Position numbers and translations under genes: made by a program. The notes under the pieces are model-generated. The model had not been told where the DNA came from and ran no database searches. It saw only the letters and a program-made list of their open reading frames with translations. This document shows, one piece after another, positions 63,224 to 64,000 of a stretch of DNA of 64,000 nt. How positions within the stretch are numbered: position 1 is the first letter of the stretch; every line of letters begins with the position of its first letter. The stretch is from Methanolobus sp. ZRKC5 (lineage in GTDB: Archaea; Halobacteriota; Methanosarcinia; Methanosarcinales; Methanosarcinaceae): the NCBI RefSeq assembly GCF_038446525.1, contig NZ_CP151792.1, forward strand, positions 2,232,001 to 2,296,000. Direction: 5' to 3'.

Positions 63224-63682
63224 ATGACTGATCTTACAAACCAGAAGAGAATAGCTTCTCAGGTATTAGGCTGTGGCGTTCACAGGGTCTGGCTAGACCC
63301 TGAAGCATCAGCAGAAATCGCAGTGGCTATTACAAGAGCTGACATACGTGAGCTCATAGCGGCTGGCAGTGTTAAAGCTATACCAGTCAAAGGTGTAAGC
63401 CGTGGTCGTGCAAGAATAAGAGATGTCAAGCGTAAGTATGGTCATCGAAAAGGACACGGTAAGAGGAAAGGTAAGAAGGGCGCACGTAATCCTCGCAAAG
63501 AGCAATGGATGAAAAAGATCCGTGCTCTGAGGAAGGAACTTAAACAAATGCGTGAAGATGGTTCATTGGACCGGTCTACTTACTGTAAAGTTTACCGTAA
63601 GGCAAAAGGTGGAGAATACCGCAGTGTAGCGCACCTTAAGACACACCTTGAGTCAGAGAAGCTAATAAAGCACGAGGAATAA
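63224..63682 (+). CDS. rpl19e: Ribosomal protein eL19
   Basis: A 152-aa basic protein of the large subunit. It starts [22 protein letters not shown] and has [20 protein letters not shown] and [23 protein letters not shown] 63224 follows AGGTGAG in the last codons of eL32; the longer frame from 63104 lies inside eL32 and is rejected. Confidence 0.96.
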   Translation: MTDLTNQKRIASQVLGCGVHRVWLDPEASAEIAVAITRADIRELIAAGSVKAIPVKGVSRGRARIRDVKRKYGHRKGHGKRKGKKGARNPRKEQWMKKIRALRKELKQMREDGSLDRSTYCKVYRKAKGGEYRSVAHLKTHLESEKLIKHEE

Positions 63683-63684
63683 TC

Positions 63685-64000
63685 ATGGCAACAGGACCCA
63701 GATATAAAGTCGCATTCAGACGACGAAGAGAAGGGCGTACTGATTACCACCAGAGACTTAGGTTACTTCTTTCAAAGGAAGACCGTGTGGTAGTACGCAA
63801 GAGTTCAAGGCACATGCAGATCCAGCTTGTAGCTCCTAAACCTGAAGGGGATGTTACCCTTTCATCTGCAATTTCAACAGAACTTAAAAAGTATGGATAC
63901 GAGGCATCTACTGGAAACACAACAGCTGCGTACCTTACCGGTCTGTTATTCGGTTATAGGGCACAGAGCAAGGGATATGATTACGGCGTTCTTGACATAG
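63685..64000 (+). CDS. rpl18: Ribosomal protein uL18 (3' end outside window)
   Basis: The N-terminal 105 residues of the 5S rRNA-binding protein, running off the right edge without a stop. It starts [20 protein letters not shown], followed by [20 protein letters not shown] and [14 protein letters not shown] 63685 lies 2 nt after the eL19 stop with GAGGAA upstream. uS5, uL30 and uL15 would be expected next. Confidence 0.95.
   Translation, partial: MATGPRYKVAFRRRREGRTDYHQRLRLLLSKEDRVVVRKSSRHMQIQLVAPKPEGDVTLSSAISTELKKYGYEASTGNTTAAYLTGLLFGYRAQSKGYDYGVLDI

Overview
The window is a chromosome segment of a methanogenic archaeon of the Methanosarcinales, most like Methanolobus, Methanococcoides or a relative. 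This rests on several points: an archaeal S10/spc ribosomal operon with eS4, eL32, eL19 and the RNase P protein Rnp1; large Ig-repeat surface proteins with PGF-pre-PGF domains; MEDS and PocR sensor kinases; ADP-dependent sugar kinases; the 2-oxoacid oxidoreductase IorAB; and GGAGG or GGTGA ribosome binding sites with frequent TTG starts. Genus is inference; no rRNA is present. Layout: 1-8.2 kb carries two surface proteins built from Ig-like repeats, the larger with about 4.6 perfect copies of a 270-bp unit. 8.2-16.7 kb is central metabolism: ADP-forming acyl-CoA synthetase, a DRTGG-domain protein, a convergent AMP-forming acetyl-CoA synthetase, an iron-sulfur flavoprotein, phosphoglycerate kinase, an AMMECR1 protein and a nucleoside deoxyribosyltransferase-like protein. 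16.8-28.2 kb holds two large sensor kinases, a PQQ-type sugar dehydrogenase-like protein, a CobW GTPase, a DUF2148 protein, an Acr3 arsenite exporter and a small secreted protein. 28.2-33.5 kb is an unstable accessory patch: a NosD-like beta-helix surface protein, two degraded partial duplicates of neighbours, and a Fic protein. 33.6-49 kb returns to housekeeping: argC-CBS-argJ, a third sensor kinase, tandem ADP-dependent PFK/glucokinase paralogues, an OGG1-type glycosylase, CCA-adding enzyme, proB-proA and iorAB. Between proA and iorA lies a 194-bp MITE with 16-bp perfect inverted ends beginning GTAA and an 8-bp target duplication, the IS66 hallmark. 50.3-52.7 kb is a compact four-gene cluster I do not recognise: two paralogous small proteins, a coiled-coil protein with two PASTA domains, and an 81-aa protein with a possible subtilisin-propeptide-like fold. 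It is the best candidate for an undescribed system. 53.7-64 kb is the ribosomal operon, from uL3 through a truncated uL18, preceded by a leader of about 370 nt with five hairpins. Genes work together as follows: acetate activation by two routes (ADP-forming and AMP-forming), lower glycolysis or gluconeogenesis (pgk and ADP-PFK), arginine and proline synthesis, aryl-pyruvate oxidation by IorAB, and translation. The sensor kinases have no response regulator beside them. Convergent or closely packed genes are separated by clear hairpins, several of which overlap stop codons.
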